NCBI GenBank assembly: GCA_963805455.1 | Contig: CAWDUJ010000007.1 | Span: forward strand, 1-37,895 | DNA from: VRUE01 sp963805455 | GTDB taxonomy: Bacteria > Actinomycetota > Thermoleophilia > Solirubrobacterales > 70-9 | Length of the DNA: 37,895 nucleotides | Reading direction: 5' to 3' | Shown here: positions 34,079-37,895 of the stretch, in pieces | Layout of the letters: each line of letters starts with the position of its first letter | How positions within the stretch are numbered: position 1 is the stretch's first letter | Notes under the pieces: generated by a model | The model's database searches: none | The model's input: only the letters and a program-made list of their open reading frames with translations | Told to the model about the DNA's origin: nothing | Program-made: the position numbers and the translations under genes

Positions 34079-34998
34079 CTAGTGGTGTAGGTCAGGAACC
34101 GCGATAACGAGCTTGCCCCGAACGTGGCCACCTTCGCTGAGTTCGTGCGCACTGGCGGGCCTCCGTCGAGAGGGAAGCGCCTCGGCGATCTCGACGCGGA
34201 CCTCGCCCGACGGCAACTAGCTCGCCGATTCGGGTGAGCTCCTCGGTTCCGGCGTCCATGATCAGGAGCTCGGCGCGGATTCCTCGCTCGCGGGCGGCCT
34301 CCTCCGGGGGTGCGGAGGCGATGGTGACGATGGTGCCGCCGTCTCGTAGGGCCGGGAGGAGTGAGGCGGTCACCTCGCCACCGACCGTGTCGAGGGCGAC
34401 GTCGGCGTCGCTGACGGCCTCGCCGACGTCCTGCTGGGTGTAGTCGACGTACTCGTCCGCTCCAAGTCCCAAAACGAAGTCGCGATTGGCGCCCGAGCCG
34501 GTGCCGATCACCCGCGCGCCCGCCACCTTGGCGAACTGCACACCGAAGTGGCCGACGCCGCCGGCTGCTCCGGCGACCACGGCCGTCTGACCCTTCTCCA
34601 GCTTGGCTGTGGCGAACAGTGCCTCCCAGGCGGTGAGGCCGGCGACAGGGATCGCCGCCGCTTCCTCGTGGCTGACGCCCTCAGGTTTCTTCGCGATCTG
34701 GCCCGCCGCAGCGGTCGCGTACTCCGCATAGCCGCCGCTCGCGGAGCGGCCGAACACCTCGTCGCCCTCCGCGAAGTCCCTCGGCGCGCGAGACCTCCAC
34801 GACTCCCGAGATGTCTTTGCCGAGCACCATCGGGAGCGAATCGCTCGCCCGGCCCTGACGGTACTTCCAATCCACCGGGTTCACCGAGGCCGCGTGAACC
34901 TTGACCAGGACCTCGCCCTCGCCGGGCTCCGGGCGGTCGATCTCCTCCAGATGCATGACCTCGGGACCGCCGGTCTCGTGGATCACGATCGCCTTCAT
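34079..34998 (-). CDS. Zinc-independent quinone oxidoreductase-like MDR enzyme, two frameshifts
   Basis: MKAIVIHETGGPEVMHLEEI start, VHAASVNPVDWKYRQG, GKDISGVVE, then AVVAGAAGGVGHFGVQFAK (NADPH loop), ending in GGHVRGKLVIAV. This is the quinone oxidoreductase/NADP-dependent alkenal reductase type of MDR protein, with no zinc ligands. Frames change near 34780-34800 and near 34212-34217; one base removed at the second site gives ELVASGEVRVEIAEAL and a stop at 34079-34081. Restored length is about 306 residues. AGGAGGT precedes ATG 34998, 13 bases after the upstream gene, so the two share an operon. Confidence 0.8.
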
Positions 34999-35011
34999 CG
35001 CCCTGACCTCC

Positions 35012-36599
35012 TCAGACTCGGGTTTGGCTCTGGCCTGCCATCCGCTCGTGCACGAACCGCACCACCGTCGCGCCCTCTCCGACCGCCGTCGCACACCGCT
35101 TGATCGACCCCGCGCGGACGTCGCCGGCGCAGTAGACGCCGGGGGTGCTCGTCTCGAGCAGGCCCTCGGCTCCCGCGTCGGCGCCGGTCAGGACAAAGCC
35201 CTTCTCGTCGCGCGCGATGCAGTCCCCGAGCCACTCGGTGCAGGGCGAGGCGCCGAGGAAGAGGAAGAGGAAGCCGAGCGGCAGTTTGCACCCGTCGGTC
35301 AGCGTCACCGCCTCGAGCTGCCCGTCCTCGCCGTGGAGCTCTTCGACTTCGCTCTTGTCGCGCACCGCCACCCCGTAGCGGTCGAGGTCCCCGATCAGGT
35401 AGTTCGACATCGTCTCGCTGAGGTCGGCCCGGCGGTGCAGGAGGGTCACCAGGGCGCCGCCGCGGGCGAGCCAGATCGCCGCCTGGGCGGCCGAGTTGCC
35501 GCCGCCGATCACTCCCACCCGGCGGCCGCCGCAGAGCTGGGCCTCGGGCGGGCCGGCGGCGTAGAAGACGCTCAGCCCCTCGTACTCGGCCAGGCCCTCG
35601 ACCGGCAGTTTCCGGTATTCGGCGCCGGTCGAGAGGACGACCGCGCGGGCGGCGATCTCGTGGCCCTCCTCGAGCTTGACGATGTGGCGGTCGCCGTCGG
35701 GCGAGAGCGACTGGGCCCGGTAGGGGGTCGCGGTGCGGGCGCCGAACTTGCGCGCCTGGGCGATCGCGCGGCTGGTCAGCTCGCCGCCGCTGATCCCGGC
35801 CGGGAAGCCGAGGTAGTTCTCGATCCGCCGCGAGGTCCCGGCCTGGCCGCCGAGGACGGTGCCCTCGACGAGCAGCGTCTCGAGGCCCTCGGAGGCGCCG
35901 TAGACGGCGGCCCCGAGGCCGCCCGGCCCGCCGCCGAGGATCAGCAGGTCGACCTCTTCGCTCGGCTTCAGCTCCAGCCCGATCCCCAGCGCCCGCGAGA
36001 GCTGGCCGTGGCTCGGCCGCCGCAGCTCGCCGCCGCCGGCGAGGCGGACGAGCGGGGTCTCGGCCTCGTCGAGCCCGGCGATCAGCGCCGCCGCCTGCTC
36101 GCCTTTGTCCGGCGTCACCCAGGTGAAGGGCAGGCGCATGCGCCGCGCGAATTCGACCAGGTCGCGGGTCTCGTGCGAGTCGGCCGGGCCGAGGATCTCG
36201 AACCCGATCCCTTCCCGTTTCTGGAGGAATTCGCGGCGCTCGACGAAGGCGGGGAGGAGCAGTTCGGAGAGCGAGCTGTCGTCGAACAGCAGCTTCCGCA
36301 GGTCTTCGCGGTCGACGGCGATGTAGCGCAGGGGCTCCATCACCTCGGCGGTCAGGAACACGGTCTGGCCGGAGAGCAGGTTCATCTCGCCGAGGAAGCC
36401 GGACGGGCCGTGGCGGACGATCTCGTCGCCGGCGGGGTCGCGGACCGAGACCTCGCCCTCGAGGATCGCGACGAAGGGGTAGAGTCCGGTCGCCGACGTC
36501 GAAGAGCTTCTCGCCGACCTCCGCCGTCCGCTCCTCGCCGTGCAGGCGGAGCGTCCCCATCTGGGAGCTCGAGAGGATCCGACTGGGCAGGGTCTCCAC
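35012..36599 (-). CDS. cNMP-binding / thioredoxin-reductase-like flavoprotein, frameshifted
   Basis: N-terminal cyclic-nucleotide-binding-type domain (FVAILEGEVSVRDP, GFLGEMNLLSGQTVF), a thioredoxin/glutaredoxin-like segment (RRMRLPFTWVTPD), then the reductase: FAD motif LLILGGGPGGLGAAVYG, NADPH motif VGVIGGGNSAAQAAIWLA, and STPGVYCAGDVR. The usual redox CxxC before the NADPH motif is absent (VFYAAGPPEAQLC there). Frame changes near 36481-36496; removing one base gives DRLYPFVAILEGEV. GTG 36599 is the likely start, giving about 528 residues. It probably transfers electrons in oxidative-stress defence; partner unknown. Confidence 0.82.
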
Positions 36600-36642
36600 T
36601 CGGGCCAGCTTAAAGACCGATAATGCTCGGCAGGTCACCACG

Positions 36643-37429
36643 GTGCGAGGAAAGCTGAGAACAGGCTGGCTGGTCCCGCTCGCCGCGGCGCTGCTGCTCG
36701 CCGCGCTGGCGCCCGCCGCCGCCGAGGCCGAGTCCCACACCTATCTCAACACCGACGACCTCTATCCCTCCGAAGAAGGTGGGCTCTTCGGGCCGGCGAT
36801 CAAGTACCCGTCGAGCATCGCCGTCTCCGGGCTCTCGGGCACGGTCACGAGGGTCTCGGTGACCCTGATCGACCTCAGCTCGGCCAGCCCGGACGACATC
36901 GACATGGTGCTCACCGGGCCCAACGGGCAGAAGGTGATGCTGATGTCCGATGCCTGCGGGGAAAACCCGAACACCCTCGCCAACGAGGACTGGACCTTCG
37001 AAGACGCGGCGCAGACCTTCGTCCCCGACGGCGGGCCGTGCGCGGCCGGCCAGGCGGTGAGCTTCAAGCCGTCGAACTATCTGGGGTCCGAACCGGAGCC
37101 CGACGACCTCAGCCCGGGCGGCGGCCCGGCGCCCCCCTACGTCAACGCCCTCTCGTTCTTCAACGGCTCCTCGCCGAACGGCGCCTGGAATCTCTTCATG
37201 ACCGACGACAACGCGGCCGGCTACCTCGGCTTCGATATCAGCGCCTGGGCGCTGACGCTGGAGGTCGAACCACCGCCGACGCCGCGGCGGCAGCCACCCG
37301 CGGCCTCACCGACGGTGACGCCAAGGGGCAACCGGGAAGCGAGCCGCCGCCCTCGCGAAATGCAAGAAGAAGAAGTCGAAGCGGGCCCGCCGCCGATGCC
37401 GGCGGCGGGCCAAAGCGCTGCCCGCCTGA
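36643..37429 (+). CDS. Secreted P-domain (proprotein-convertase-like) protein, frameshifted tail
   Basis: Signal peptide (WLVPLAAALLLAALAPAAAEA) followed by a beta-sandwich: DDIDMVLTGPNGQKVMLMSD, NALSFFNGSSPNGAWNLFMT and GFDISAWALTLE, typical of P/homB-type domains. No protease domain is attached. The tail read in a neighbouring frame gives ATGKRAAALAKCKKKKSKR and a TGA at 37427-37429, a Lys/Arg/Cys tail common in Thermoleophilia exported proteins; the indel lies about 37280-37325. This end removes an overlap with the next gene. GTG 36643 lies 43 bases from the divergent flavoprotein start. Confidence 0.78.
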
Positions 37430-37435
37430 CGCCGG

Positions 37436-37750
37436 TCAGCTCAGCATCGGGGAGGGCGGGATCTTCGTCTCGCCCTTGACCTCGGCGAGGATCATCCCGA
37501 TCTCATCGACGAAGCACCACGACCAGTCTTCGCCGGGCTCGAGCGAGCGGATCAGCGGGTGGCCCTCGGCGAGGGCGTGTTTGCTGGCGTGGCGGTTGGG
37601 AGAGTCGTCGCAGCAGCCGACCTGGCCGCACTCGAGGCAGATCCGCAGGTGCAGCCACTTGTCGCCGGCTTCAAGGCATTCCTTGCAGCCCTCGACCGAC
37701 TCCGGAAGCTGGGTGACCTCGATCGAGTCGAGGTGGGTGCACTCGGCCAT
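37436..37750 (-). CDS. UBP-type zinc finger protein
   Basis: A 104-residue protein with the ZnF-UBP ligand set: Cys4 and His6, CKEC (22-25), CLECGQVGC (38-46) and HASKHALAEGHPL. Length and ending are typical of free-standing bacterial UBP zinc fingers, whose ligand is unclear. It converges with the P-domain gene (6-base gap) and is divergent from the partial gene to its right. Confidence 0.88.
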   Translation of the reverse strand: MAECTHLDSIEVTQLPESVEGCKECLEAGDKWLHLRICLECGQVGCCDDSPNRHASKHALAEGHPLIRSLEPGEDWSWCFVDEIGMILAEVKGETKIPPSPMLS

Positions 37751-37764
37751 CGACGTAAGCCTAG

Positions 37765-37895
37765 AAGGTCGGCGATGGCGGCGATGGCTATGGTCGCCGG
37801 ATCCACCAGATCCGTCTCCTCGAGCCTGCCGCGAACGTCCTCGCCTTCTACGAGGGGAGGGTCGAGGGGCACCGCTTTGCCGAGGGGCCGAACTG
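37765..37895 (+). CDS. Partial gene, possible MBL-fold metallo-hydrolase N-terminus
   Basis: The frame reading IHQIRLLEPAANVLAFYEGR then HRFAEGPN runs off the window end and resembles the first strands of some actinobacterial MBL-fold hydrolases. No ATG, GTG or TTG lies in this frame after the upstream TAG; ATG 37784 in another frame would fit if one base were wrong. Too short for a firm call. Confidence 0.35.

Noticed and set aside
1..37895. CRISPR arrays, rRNA genes and riboswitches
   Set aside because: No regularly spaced short repeats, rRNA-like blocks or known riboswitch cores were seen.

Overview
The window is high-GC DNA, with GTG and TTG starts and many ATGA, TGATG or GTGA gene junctions. 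Two exported proteins carry Lys/Arg-rich, Cys-containing C-terminal tails, and F420-type (LLM) and P450 enzymes are present. Together these suggest an actinobacterial chromosome, most likely Thermoleophilia/Solirubrobacterales. That assignment is inferred from gene style; no rRNA, tRNA or CRISPR array was found. At least nine reading frames are broken by single small indels although the protein continues in another frame, so either the assembly holds uncorrected indel errors or there is unusually broad decay.

Region 1 (1-22050, all on +) is a catabolic supercluster. A spermidine/putrescine-type ABC importer (PotABC) serves three paralogous lipoprotein substrate-binding proteins. Each binding-protein gene sits at the 3' end of a block of oxidative enzymes: Tm-1-like protein, Gfo/Idh dehydrogenase, PotABC and LLM oxidoreductase, then SBP1; P450, TIM-barrel isomerase, Gfo/Idh dehydrogenase and GMC oxidoreductase, then SBP2; aldolase, Zn-dehydrogenase, creatininase-family hydrolase, SDR, class III aminotransferase and P450, then SBP3. 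A PuuR-like HTH-cupin regulator lies between the second and third blocks. The Zn-dehydrogenase and creatininase-family neighbours recall the IolM/IolN steps of the Thermotoga inositol pathway, so a cyclitol or amino-cyclitol-like substrate is a plausible guess, not a demonstration. Two promoters (304-355 and 14412-14463) share an upstream box, a -35, a -10 and the distance to the start codon with identical spacing. They look like one regulon with leaderless mRNAs.

Region 2 (22057-23820, -) encodes an exported beta-propeller protein.

Region 3 (about 23983-33975) is an accessory island of visibly lower GC, opening with a truncated tyrosine recombinase and a broken excisionase-type HTH gene. 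It carries a PD-(D/E)xK nuclease fused to a RAMA domain; a minus-strand operon of a ParB-like protein, an SNF2-type helicase and a DUF3883-type protein; a divergent adenine methyltransferase with a XamI-family restriction enzyme; and an alpha-helical DUF5677-like gene lying between two 54-bp direct repeats. This is a defence island, and the ParB-helicase-DUF3883 trio is the best candidate for an undescribed system.

Region 4 (34079-37895) returns to high-GC chromosome: a quinone-oxidoreductase-like gene and a cNMP-domain thioredoxin-reductase-like flavoprotein in one operon, a secreted P-domain protein, a UBP zinc-finger protein, and the start of what may be an MBL-fold hydrolase.
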